A DNA stretch of 46,448 nt from JADGGM01 sp025449955 (GTDB taxonomy: Bacteria > Gemmatimonadota > Gemmatimonadetes > Gemmatimonadales > Gemmatimonadaceae): assembly GCA_036554285.1 (NCBI GenBank), contig DATBNO010000005.1, positions 1 through 46,448 on the forward strand. Reading direction: 5' to 3'. This document shows, piece after piece, positions 15,585 to 24,843 of this stretch. A program made the translations under genes and the position numbers. The notes under the pieces were generated by a model. That model did not search any database, was not told the origin of the DNA, and worked only from the letters and a program-made list of their open reading frames with translations. Within the stretch, counting starts at the first letter, position 1. Every line of letters begins with the position of its first letter.

Positions 15585-16945
15585 GGCTCGTCCATCGCGA
15601 CGACGGGGGTGACGACGCGCTTGTCGACTAACGCAGGCCAGTACGCGACCACCTCTTCCACTTTCGGCCGGCCGCCGGCGAATCCGGTGACGCTCGGCGG
15701 TCCGTTCAAGACCAGCGGCGCGATCTCGCGCGTGAATCGCTCCACGGTTTTCTTGTCCGGGCCGCGCACACCGATGCGCAACTGCACTTCCGGCACATCG
15801 CCCGCCGCGCCGGCGAGCGGACCGTGCGTGGCCGACGCGCCGAGGAATTCAGTGTGGATGGTCTCGAACGTGAGGCCGAGGCGGTCCAACCGTTCGCGGA
15901 TCACGCGGTTTGCAACCTGTGCCTTCTCGAGCGCGTCCGGCCACGCGTAGACCAACGTGCCTAACGCCTTGAAGCCGGCGCGGTACGCGATCGACACCTT
16001 GAGCTTGTCGGTTGGCGGCGCGCCGCGAATGCCGAATACGCGCACGCGATCGGGCCCCGCGCTCTCGAGATGAATGCTGGTGAAATCCGCGATCACGTCG
16101 GGCGTGATGTACGAATGCGGGTCGCCCATTTCGTAGACCAGCTGCTCGGTCACGCTGTGGACGTCGATGCGGCCGCCGGTGTCGGGGTGCTTGTAGATCA
16201 CGAACGAGCCGTCCTCGTGTCCCTCGACAATCGGATAGCCGACGTTGGCGAGATCGGGAATCGTACGCCAGTCGTAGAGACAGTTGCCGCCCGAACACTG
16301 CGCGCCGCATTCGATGATGTGCCCGGCCACGATGCCGGCGGCCAACTTGTCCCAGTCGTCCATGCGCCAGCCGAAGGTGTGGAGCAGCGGCGCCATGGTG
16401 AGCGCGGTGTCGGTCGAGCGTCCGGTGATGACGACGTTCGCGCCGCGCGCGAGCGCTTGCACGATGGGCGGCGCGCCCAGATACGCGTTCGCGGACAGTA
16501 CGCGGTCGCGCACCGTCGAGAGCGGCTCTCCGGTTTCCATGTTGGCGAGCGCGTGGCCCTGGCCGAGCAGCTCGTCGATTCGCGGGAGGAGATCGTCTCC
16601 GGTCACGACGCCGATGCGTACCTGCGGCGACACGCCCGCTTTCCGCGCGGCGTCGCGCACCGCGGCGGCGCACGCGACGGGATTCACGCCGCCGGCATTG
16701 GCCACGACACGCACGCCGCGTTGGGCAACGGCCGGGAACACGCTCTCCATGGCGCCGATGAAGTCGCGCGCGTAGCCTAACGATGGATCGCGTTCCTTCT
16801 GCTTCTGGAGGATCGACATCGTCACCTCGGCCAGATAGTCGAGCATGAGGTAGTCGATCGAACCGCCCTCGGCCTGGCGCCGGGGCGCCTCGAGCCAGTC
16901 GCCCCAGAATCCTTGGCCGCTCGCCACGCGCACGATGCGAGTCAT
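15581..16945 (-). CDS. atuA: AtuA family protein (DUF1446, acyclic terpene utilisation)
   Basis: The 454-residue protein begins VRVASGQGFWGDWLEAPRRQ and contains the conserved segments DYLMLDYLAEVTMSILQKQK, VVANAGGVNPVACA, VVITGRSTDTALTMAPLLH and HIIECGAQCSGGN. These define the AtuA large domain. In Pseudomonas atuA lies with the geranyl-CoA carboxylase genes (atuC and atuF) for citronellol and geraniol catabolism, but the reaction catalysed by AtuA is not established. The ATG at 16945 overlaps the carboxylase stop by four bases; the 104-residue upstream extension is a shadow. The downstream 118-residue gene supplies the C-terminal domain missing here. Taken with the mutase subunit upstream, the substrate may be a branched acyl-CoA, but this is inference. 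Confidence 0.88.
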   Translation of the reverse strand: MTRIVRVASGQGFWGDWLEAPRRQAEGGSIDYLMLDYLAEVTMSILQKQKERDPSLGYARDFIGAMESVFPAVAQRGVRVVANAGGVNPVACAAAVRDAARKAGVSPQVRIGVVTGDDLLPRIDELLGQGHALANMETGEPLSTVRDRVLSANAYLGAPPIVQALARGANVVITGRSTDTALTMAPLLHTFGWRMDDWDKLAAGIVAGHIIECGAQCSGGNCLYDWRTIPDLANVGYPIVEGHEDGSFVIYKHPDTGGRIDVHSVTEQLVYEMGDPHSYITPDVIADFTSIHLESAGPDRVRVFGIRGAPPTDKLKVSIAYRAGFKALGTLVYAWPDALEKAQVANRVIRERLDRLGLTFETIHTEFLGASATHGPLAGAAGDVPEVQLRIGVRGPDKKTVERFTREIAPLVLNGPPSVTGFAGGRPKVEEVVAYWPALVDKRVVTPVVAMDEP

Positions 16946-18561
16946 GCCTGCTCTCCCAAGTGCGGCGGCAGCACGAAGGCGCCCAAGTGCGGGCCCGGGT
17001 TGCAGAGCGCGCTGCGGAGCGCCATCGCCAGCACGTCGCGCGTCTCTTCGGGATAGATGATCGCGTCCACGTAGCCCCGCGCCGCGGCAAACCGCGCATC
17101 GAGCTGGTGCTCGTAGTCGGCGCGCATGGCGTCGACCGCCGCGGACAATTCGGGATCCGGTTCCTTGTGCGCGCGACGCGCTTCCTCGAGCGCGGGCCCG
17201 TGCACCGCTTGCACCGCCGATTCGCCTTCCATCACACCCATCCGCCCCGTGGGCCACGAGAAGATGAAATCGGGATCGAACCCCTGCCCCGCCATCGCGT
17301 AGTAGCCGGCGCCCGACGCGTGGTTCACCGTTAGGACGAGCTTGGGGACGGTCGCCGTGGCCATCGCTTCCACGAACTGCGCGCCGGCGCGAATGATGCC
17401 GCCGTGCTCGGCCTCGGGCCCGACCATGAATCCCGAGATGTCCTGCACGAAGAGCAGGGGAATCCGCTCGCGGTCGCAGCGGTCGATGTAGAACGCCACC
17501 TTTTCCGCGCTCTCGGTGTACAGGATGCCGCCGAAGCGTGGACGTTCACCCTCGCGTCCCTTGATCAGGCCGCGATGATTCGCGATCACGCCGATCGGCA
17601 TACCCTGGATCGCGGCGTCGCCGCAGATCATCTCGCGCGCCCGGTCGCTCTGGAATTCGTCGAGCTCGCCGCGATCGACGATGGCGCGCAGGAGATGGTG
17701 CATCTCGTACGCCATGCGATGGTCCGTCGGGAGCAGGTCGTAGAGCGACTCCGCGGACGCGGCCGATTCGGCACCGTCGGTGCACGGCGCGCGCGTTGGG
17801 CGCGGCAACCGCGACACGAGGGCGCGCAATTTTTCCACGCAGCGCTGGTCGTTCTCGACCGTGTAGTGCGCCACGCCGGAGATCGCGGTGTGCGTGTGCG
17901 CCCCGCCTAACGTTTCGGCGTCCACGACCTGTCCGATGGCGCCCTTCACCAGATTGGGTCCGCCTAACCCCATGAACGACGTGCCCTCGACCATCAGGAT
18001 CACGTCGGACAACGCGGGCAGATACGCCCCGCCGGCGATGCACGGTCCCATGACCGCGGCCAACTGCGGAATGCGCAGATACCGCCGCATCACCGAATTG
18101 TAGTAGAAGATCCGGCTCGCGCCGTACTGTCCCGGGAACACGCCGCCTTGATACGGCAGGTTCACGCCCGACGAGTCGACGAGATAGATGATCGGAATGC
18201 GGCAGCGCATCGCGATCTCTTGTGCGCGGAGAATCTTGCGGATGGTCTCGGGCCACCACGACCCCGCTTTGACCGTGGCGTCGTTGGCCACGATCACGAC
18301 TTCGCGTCCGTCGACCATGCCCACGCCGGTCACGACGCCGGCACCCGGCGCTTGGCCCTCGTACTGGTCGTACGCGACGAGGAGCCCAACCTCGAGGAAT
18401 CGCGCGCCGGGGTCGCACAGGAGCGCGATGCGCTCGCGCGCGGTGAGCTTCCCCTGGCGGTGCTGCCGCTCGATCTTGTCGGCGCCCCCGCCTAACCGAA
18501 GGCGCTCTTCCAGGGCGCGCACGTCGGTGGACGACTCACGCAGTCGTGGCGTCGCGCTCAC
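16942..18561 (-). CDS. Acyl-CoA carboxylase carboxyltransferase (beta) subunit
   Basis: The 539-residue protein is a biotin-dependent carboxyltransferase of the methylcrotonyl-/geranyl-/propionyl-CoA type. It shows HRQGKLTARERIALL, NDATVKAGSWWPETIRKILRAQ, LVDSSGVNLPYQGGVFP, the acyl-CoA and biotin site segments MGPCIAGGAYLPALSD and LGGPNLVKGAIGQVVDAETLGGA, and FVQDISGFMVG in the second half. The NDATVK and GGVFP segments are closer to methylcrotonyl-CoA and geranyl-CoA carboxylases than to propionyl-CoA carboxylase. The biotin carboxylase/carrier (alpha) subunit it needs is not in the window. The GTG at 18561 overlaps the preceding TGA. Its place next to atuA suggests a geranyl-CoA- or methylcrotonyl-CoA-like substrate. 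Confidence 0.9.
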   Translation of the reverse strand: MSATPRLRESSTDVRALEERLRLGGGADKIERQHRQGKLTARERIALLCDPGARFLEVGLLVAYDQYEGQAPGAGVVTGVGMVDGREVVIVANDATVKAGSWWPETIRKILRAQEIAMRCRIPIIYLVDSSGVNLPYQGGVFPGQYGASRIFYYNSVMRRYLRIPQLAAVMGPCIAGGAYLPALSDVILMVEGTSFMGLGGPNLVKGAIGQVVDAETLGGAHTHTAISGVAHYTVENDQRCVEKLRALVSRLPRPTRAPCTDGAESAASAESLYDLLPTDHRMAYEMHHLLRAIVDRGELDEFQSDRAREMICGDAAIQGMPIGVIANHRGLIKGREGERPRFGGILYTESAEKVAFYIDRCDRERIPLLFVQDISGFMVGPEAEHGGIIRAGAQFVEAMATATVPKLVLTVNHASGAGYYAMAGQGFDPDFIFSWPTGRMGVMEGESAVQAVHGPALEEARRAHKEPDPELSAAVDAMRADYEHQLDARFAAARGYVDAIIYPEETRDVLAMALRSALCNPGPHLGAFVLPPHLGEQA

Positions 18562-18968
18562 GCTTCCTGCTGCTCGCGCTCGGCGAACCACTCCTTGATG
18601 TACTCCACCAGCGCCGATGTCGGCGTGCCCGGCCCGAAGAGCTGGCCGATGCCGTGCTCCCGCAGCGCGTCGATGTCTTCCTTGGGGATGATGCCGCCGC
18701 CGGTGATGAGGATGTCGTCGCGGCCTGCCTTACGGAGCAGCTCGCGCACGCGCGGAAACAGCGTCATGTGCGCGCCGCTCAGAATCGACAGGCCCACCAC
18801 GTCCACGTCCTCCTGCACCGCCGCGCTGGCGATCATTTCCGGCGTCTGGTGAAGCCCGGTGTAGATCACTTCCATACCCGAATCGCGAAGCGCCGCGGCC
18901 ACCACCTTGGCGCCGCGGTCGTGACCATCGAGACCGGGTTTGGCAATCAGCACCCGAATGGGTCGCAT
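18558..18968 (-). CDS. icmB: Acyl-CoA mutase small (B12-binding) subunit, IcmB-like
   Basis: A 136-residue cobalamin-binding Rossmann protein. It has the base-off DxHxxG motif (PGLDGHDRGAK; Asp14, His16, Gly19, with His16 as lower axial ligand), the SILSGAH segment and the GGGIIP nucleotide-tail site. The length is equal to IcmB of Streptomyces isobutyryl-CoA mutase, and the sequence fits that type. The large subunit is encoded at 20397-22091, not adjacent: a secreted-protein gene, a hairpin and a promoter lie between them. The ATG at 18968 is the family start; 32 upstream residues in the open frame are rejected. It is the first gene of a coupled operon with carboxylase, AtuA and enoyl-CoA hydratase genes. 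It could also serve other mutase large subunits in the genome. Confidence 0.82.
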   Translation of the reverse strand: MRPIRVLIAKPGLDGHDRGAKVVAAALRDSGMEVIYTGLHQTPEMIASAAVQEDVDVVGLSILSGAHMTLFPRVRELLRKAGRDDILITGGGIIPKEDIDALREHGIGQLFGPGTPTSALVEYIKEWFAEREQQEA

Positions 18969-19030
18969 GAGCGAAGAAACCGTCCGCTGACTACGGGGAA
19001 CGACCGATGTGCCGGAACTCCGGCTGCGTA

Positions 19031-19059
19031 ATTCTATCGACGTCCCATGAGAGCGCCAA
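19031..19059 (-). promoter_or_regulatory. Sigma-70-type promoter for the icmB-carboxylase-atuA operon
   Basis: On the minus strand TTGGCG (19059-19054) and TAGAAT (19036-19031) are separated by 17 bases, a good match to -35 and -10 elements. Transcription would start near 19024, about 55 bases before the icmB start codon. A TTGACT slightly further upstream has a 22-base spacer and is a poorer -35. This would let the operon be expressed independently of icmA. Confidence 0.5.
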
Positions 19060-19081
19060 GTCAAAGAACGGCCTTGACGTA

Positions 19082-19121
19082 GCCACGCCGCGGACTCTCG
19101 CTCGAGAGCCCGCGGCGTGGC
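19082..19121 (-). terminator. Strong hairpin downstream of the secreted-protein gene
   Basis: A 12-base perfect stem (GCCACGCCGCGG at 19082-19093 with its complement at 19110-19121) continues, after a mismatch, into a 5-base stem CTCTC/GAGAG with a four-base loop. It lies 18 bases after the stop of the secreted-protein gene on the minus strand and before the icmB promoter. There is no clear T-tract, so it may terminate through another mechanism or act as an mRNA-stabilising end. Confidence 0.55.
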
Positions 19122-19138
19122 AGGACGATCGGGTGTGA

Positions 19139-20278
19139 TTATGGGTGCTTCGTCGTATCCGGCGTCACCGTTTTCTTGGTGCCCGTTCTGATCGGAGCGG
19201 TCACCGGCACCGGTGCCGTCGCGGGGGCGGCAACTTTAGGCGTCGTCGCCGTAGCGGTCGCGGTCTTGGTGGGCGGAGTGGTCGTCTTGGCGGCCGCGGC
19301 ATTGGTGGTCGCCGTGGTTGCGGGCGCTGCGGCGGTCGCATGACTGCCGGTTGCGGCGCCGGCGGTCGAAGCGGCTGCCGCGCCCGTAGACGCCGCCTGC
19401 GCCGACGATCCACCCGCGCTTCCGCACGGGCTGTTCGCAGGCTTGGCCGGCGTAGTCTTCTTCTTACTGAAGATCGACGCCACGCTCTGCACGGCCGACG
19501 CAGCCGTTGCGACCGCATTCGCGCCGGTTTGAGTCGCGCCTTGTACGGCCTGCGAACCGGTGGCATTGGCGACCGACGTCGCGGTGCCCGCGGCGCCGCC
19601 GTTGGCGCACGGCTGCCCGCCCGCAGCACCGCCGCCCGCGCCGCCCGCGGCCGACACCGCGCTGGCGAGGTTGACGGATCCGCCCGTCGAGATGCCGTTG
19701 GCGAGACCTTGGAAGTGCAGCGGGAACTCGCCGCCTAACGAATGCTGGTTCCCCTGGTACGAGTTGATCTCGTCGATCGTGAGGTCGTACGAGAACGAAA
19801 ACCCGTAGATCTGCTGGCCGGGGTACCACGCCAGCTCGAACTGTGCGTCTCCGTTGCCGCTCGGGCCGAGCGTGAATTTGGGATCGAACGAGCCGCCGTA
19901 CACCTGGCCGATGCCGCGCACGCCGTTGGCGCCCCACACGATGTAGCGATTGCCCTTGTCATCGATGATCGTGCCCGAGTTCTGCAGGTAGCCGAGCACG
20001 AGCTGATTCGCCGTCTTGTTCTGAAAGTGCATCACGACGTCGATGATCTTGTATCCGCGCAGGTCGCTGGTGCGGAAGTTCGTGATAACGGCGGCGAAGT
20101 CGTTGGTCTCGACGCAATTTGGTGTGGTGCCGCACACCGAGGGCGGTTGCGCCGGCGCCGTTTGCGCGGCCGGTTGTGCAGTGGCGGGAGCGGCGGGCGC
20201 GTCCTGTGCGCGAAGCGCTGGCACGGCGCCGAGGGTGGCGGCTACGGCCGCCCACCGCGTGATACGGGGAGCTCGCAT
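19139..20278 (-). CDS. Secreted protein with low-complexity Ala/Thr/Pro C-terminus
   Basis: A 379-residue protein with a signal peptide (basic MRAPRITRW, hydrophobic AAVAATLGAVPA, cleavage near LRAQ). A folded domain (about residues 48-200) follows, with VTLK-free strand-rich text such as RTSDLRGYKIIDVVMHFQNKT, NQLVLGYLQNSG and FELAWYPGQQIYGF. The rest is an Ala/Gly/Thr/Pro-rich tail with a KKKTTPAKP patch. The ATG has a strong ribosome binding site (AGGAGG, about seven bases away). No family is recognised; the middle resembles small outer-surface beta-sandwich domains without matching one. The tail's Ala/Thr repeats suggest an unstructured, possibly cell-wall-spanning region. It sits between the two mutase genes with its own terminator-like hairpin, which argues against a direct role in the mutase. 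Confidence 0.8.
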   Translation of the reverse strand: MRAPRITRWAAVAATLGAVPALRAQDAPAAPATAQPAAQTAPAQPPSVCGTTPNCVETNDFAAVITNFRTSDLRGYKIIDVVMHFQNKTANQLVLGYLQNSGTIIDDKGNRYIVWGANGVRGIGQVYGGSFDPKFTLGPSGNGDAQFELAWYPGQQIYGFSFSYDLTIDEINSYQGNQHSLGGEFPLHFQGLANGISTGGSVNLASAVSAAGGAGGGAAGGQPCANGGAAGTATSVANATGSQAVQGATQTGANAVATAASAVQSVASIFSKKKTTPAKPANSPCGSAGGSSAQAASTGAAAASTAGAATGSHATAAAPATTATTNAAAAKTTTPPTKTATATATTPKVAAPATAPVPVTAPIRTGTKKTVTPDTTKHP

Positions 20279-20396
20279 GGTCCTTCCTCCTGTGGCGATC
20301 GGTTGACGGCCCTGGCTGCTGAGCGTTGCGCAGCACCGGATCGAAAACCGTCATCACCAGGAGCGAAGAATCTCGGGCCGGCTCGTGGCCGCCCGG

Positions 20397-22091
<1,695 letters not shown>

Positions 22092-22128
22092 GCGTCGATT
22101 CCTCGTGTCCGCAAGAGTGCGTCGCAGG

Positions 22129-23214
22129 TCATTGCGTTAGGCGCGACGCGTTCCGCGCCAACAGCGTATCGGCCACGGCGAAGGGCGTCGTGGCGCCCGC
22201 TTCCAGCGCCGGCAGCTGTTCGTCCACCCAGGCCGTGATCGCCGGGTCGCCCCACAGCCGCTGCCGCATGCGGCGCTCCACGGCTTCCACCACGCGCTCG
22301 CGCAATCGCTCGCGGCGCCGCGTCTCCAACATCCCGCTACGTGAAAGATAGTCGAAATGACGGTCGAGGGCCGCCGCCAGGGCGTCGAGACCCAAGCCCC
22401 GATCGGCGATCGTTGCTAACACCGGCGGCGTCCACGCATCGGCGGCGTCGTCCTGCGCCGCCTGACGCGCGGTGTGCGCCGGATTGCGCAGCGCCTTCTG
22501 ATCGACGCCGTGGTGCGCCGGAACGTTTCGCATCATCGAGGCTCCGCCCAACCGCAAGCCCAGCGTCAATTCGATCTCGTGCCGCAGGCGCTCGGCGTCC
22601 GGCCGGTCCGCTTTGTTCACGACGAACACGTCGGCGATTTCCATGAGACCCGCCTTCATGGCCTGCACCGCGTCGCCCGACTCGGGCACCAGCACCACCG
22701 CCGTCGTGTCGGCCGTCCGCGCGATGTCGAGCTCGCTCTGCCCAACGCCGACGGTCTCGATGAGAAGCCGATCGAAGCCGTAGCCGTCGAGGACGTCGGC
22801 CACCTCGCGCGTGCTCGCGGCGAGGCCGCCTAACGAACCGCGCGTCGCCATCGAGCGAATGAAGATGCCGTCGTCGAGCGCCACCGCCTCCATGCGGATG
22901 CGGTCGCCTAACAATGCGCCGCCGGTGAACGGCGACGTGGGGTCCACGGCGATGATGCCGGCCGACAGTCCCGCGCTCCGATAGAGCGCGGCGAGACGCG
23001 TGGTGATGGTGCTCTTCCCGGCTCCCGGCGGCCCGGTAATGCCGATGCGGCGCGCGCGGCCCAGCTTGTGGTGCAAGGCGCCGAGGAGTGTTTCGAACCC
23101 CGCGCGATGGTTCTCGACGATGCTCACGGCGCGCGCGAGCGCCGCCGGGCGGCGCGCATCGAAGTCGGCGAGGAGCGCGCGGTGCGTTTCGCGCGGCGCG
23201 GACGATGTCGTCAT
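22129..23214 (-). CDS. MeaB/ArgK-type G-protein chaperone of the acyl-CoA mutase
   Basis: A 361-residue P-loop GTPase of the G3E family. Walker A is GPPGAGKS (61-68), followed by AVDPTSPFTGGALLGDRIRM, the SMATRGSLGGLA switch-like segment, LLIETVGVGQSE and VVNKAD. MeaB proteins protect and reactivate B12-dependent mutases by gating cobalamin loading. The ATG at 23214 overlaps the UbiB-like stop by four bases; 57 residues of upstream frame are dropped. The stop lies in a GCCTAAC motif region (meaB-sense CTA ACG codons). The icmA gene is 37 bases downstream, so chaperone and client are cotranscribed. Confidence 0.92.
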   Translation of the reverse strand: MTTSSAPRETHRALLADFDARRPAALARAVSIVENHRAGFETLLGALHHKLGRARRIGITGPPGAGKSTITTRLAALYRSAGLSAGIIAVDPTSPFTGGALLGDRIRMEAVALDDGIFIRSMATRGSLGGLAASTREVADVLDGYGFDRLLIETVGVGQSELDIARTADTTAVVLVPESGDAVQAMKAGLMEIADVFVVNKADRPDAERLRHEIELTLGLRLGGASMMRNVPAHHGVDQKALRNPAHTARQAAQDDAADAWTPPVLATIADRGLGLDALAAALDRHFDYLSRSGMLETRRRERLRERVVEAVERRMRQRLWGDPAITAWVDEQLPALEAGATTPFAVADTLLARNASRLTQ

Positions 23215-24842
23215 CGGTAGCGCCGCATGCCCTTGAGCGGGCGCGACAGCAGGTGCCACGGCACGATCAGGAAGAGGACGAACATGATCAGCGTCACGAA
23301 GAGCGTCGCCACGAGAACGTAGGTGTTGTGGTCCGCCACGTAGAGGAGCGCGCCGACGACGGCGAGCACTCCGGTTGCCATGCACAGCACGATGCGGCGC
23401 GTCTGCCCGGCCAGAAACTGCTGCAGCTCGATCACGTCGCGCGGATGCGCGCGCACGCGCAGCTCGTCGCGTCCCGCGCGTCGCAGCACGTCGCGCAGCT
23501 CGCGCGCGATGCCGGCGAGCTCACCCAACGCATCCTGCATGCGGTCGCGCGGATCGCCCGATACGACCGACGCGAGCAGCGTCGCCCCCATGCGGCGAAT
23601 GACCGGCGACGCGAACTGCACCGCGTTGAACGCCGGATCGTACCGCAGCGCGATCCCTTCCGCCAGCGCCGCGGCGCGTCCCAGGTAGACGAACTCGCTG
23701 GGCAGGGTGATCGGCCAGCGATAGAACGTGGACATCACTTCGTTCACGATGCGCTGCACCTGGCGCGGCTCGGCGTCGGGCATGAACGCCACCGACATGA
23801 GCGCGCGCGCCGCATCGCGCACCGTGCCGCGGTCGATCTCCGGATCCAGCAGGCCGAGCTCGTAGAAGCCGGCGATGACGCCGTCGACATCCTTGCGCAC
23901 CGCCGACAGGATGGTCTCGATGAGCCGGATGCGGGTCTCCCGCTCCACGCGCACCACCATGCCGAAGTCGAGCAGCACCAGCGTGCCGTTAGGCGCGACG
24001 AGCAGGTTGCCCGGGTGCGGGTCGGCGTGGAAGATGCCGTCGATCAACATCATCTGCGCGTACACCTCGACCACTGTTTGCAGCAGCGTCGCGAGCACGA
24101 GGTCGCCCGACGCGATGCGCGCGTGCAGCCGGTCGACCTTGGTGCCTTCCATGTACTGCAGCACCAGCACGCGGCGTCGCGTGAGCGCGGCCACGACCTC
24201 GGGCACGGCCACGCGCGTGTCGCCCTCGAAGTTGGCGCGGATGAGCTCCGCGTTCCGTGCTTCCTGATTGAAGTCCATCTCTTCGTCGATGCGCTTGGCG
24301 AACTCGCGGACGATGGTCGTGATCGCGCGCGTGTGGTGGTTCGGGAACAGTACGTTGACGAAGAACAAAATGCGAAACGCGGCGCCGAGGTCGACCGCCA
24401 CCATCTCCTCGACGCCGGGGCGCAGCACCTTCACCACCACCTCTCTCTCGCCTAACGATGCGCGATGCACCTGGCCCAGCGACGCGGCGGCGAGCGGCTC
24501 GACGTCGAACCGGTCGAAGAGCTGGTCGATCGGTTTGCCGAGCTCGCGAACGATCACCGCTTGGATCTCGTCCGACGGGAGCGGCGGGACGCGGTCGGTG
24601 AGCTTGCCCACCTCGCTCAGGTACGGCTCGGGCAGAATGTCGGCGCGCGAGGCGAATACCTGGGCCAACTTGATGAACGCCGGCCCGAGCGCCGCCACGG
24701 TGCTGGTGAGTCGCTCGGCGCGCCGCTGATGCGTCGCGTCGCTCACGCGCCGAGGCCGTCCGACGATGATCCATCGCTTGCGGTCGCGCAGGAACGCGAC
24801 CACGAATGGGAACAGCCGCCAGAAGACGACGAACGGTCGCAC
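23211..24842 (-). CDS. ABC1/UbiB-family atypical kinase
   Basis: A 543-residue atypical protein-kinase-like protein. It has the alanine-rich nucleotide loop (AAASLGQVHRA, about residues 118-128), a lysine in VVVKVLRP (Lys138), a catalytic loop HADPHPGNLLV and metal-binding DFGMV, with two membrane segments at the C-terminus (about 490-535). The KxGQ inhibitory motif reads KLAQ (58-61), with Ala in place of Gly. UbiB/COQ8 relatives act in quinone biosynthesis or lipid transport. The start codon is GTG at 24842, one base after the preceding stop. Its position next to the CNNM genes is typical dense packing; a quinone-biosynthesis role cannot be shown from context. Confidence 0.88.
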   Translation of the reverse strand: MRPFVVFWRLFPFVVAFLRDRKRWIIVGRPRRVSDATHQRRAERLTSTVAALGPAFIKLAQVFASRADILPEPYLSEVGKLTDRVPPLPSDEIQAVIVRELGKPIDQLFDRFDVEPLAAASLGQVHRASLGEREVVVKVLRPGVEEMVAVDLGAAFRILFFVNVLFPNHHTRAITTIVREFAKRIDEEMDFNQEARNAELIRANFEGDTRVAVPEVVAALTRRRVLVLQYMEGTKVDRLHARIASGDLVLATLLQTVVEVYAQMMLIDGIFHADPHPGNLLVAPNGTLVLLDFGMVVRVERETRIRLIETILSAVRKDVDGVIAGFYELGLLDPEIDRGTVRDAARALMSVAFMPDAEPRQVQRIVNEVMSTFYRWPITLPSEFVYLGRAAALAEGIALRYDPAFNAVQFASPVIRRMGATLLASVVSGDPRDRMQDALGELAGIARELRDVLRRAGRDELRVRAHPRDVIELQQFLAGQTRRIVLCMATGVLAVVGALLYVADHNTYVLVATLFVTLIMFVLFLIVPWHLLSRPLKGMRRYR

Positions 24843-24843
24843 G

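Noticed and set aside
19201..19450. Tandem DNA repeat in the secreted-protein gene
   Set aside because: The region encodes an Ala/Thr/Pro-rich tail with variable codons; there is no regular nucleotide unit.
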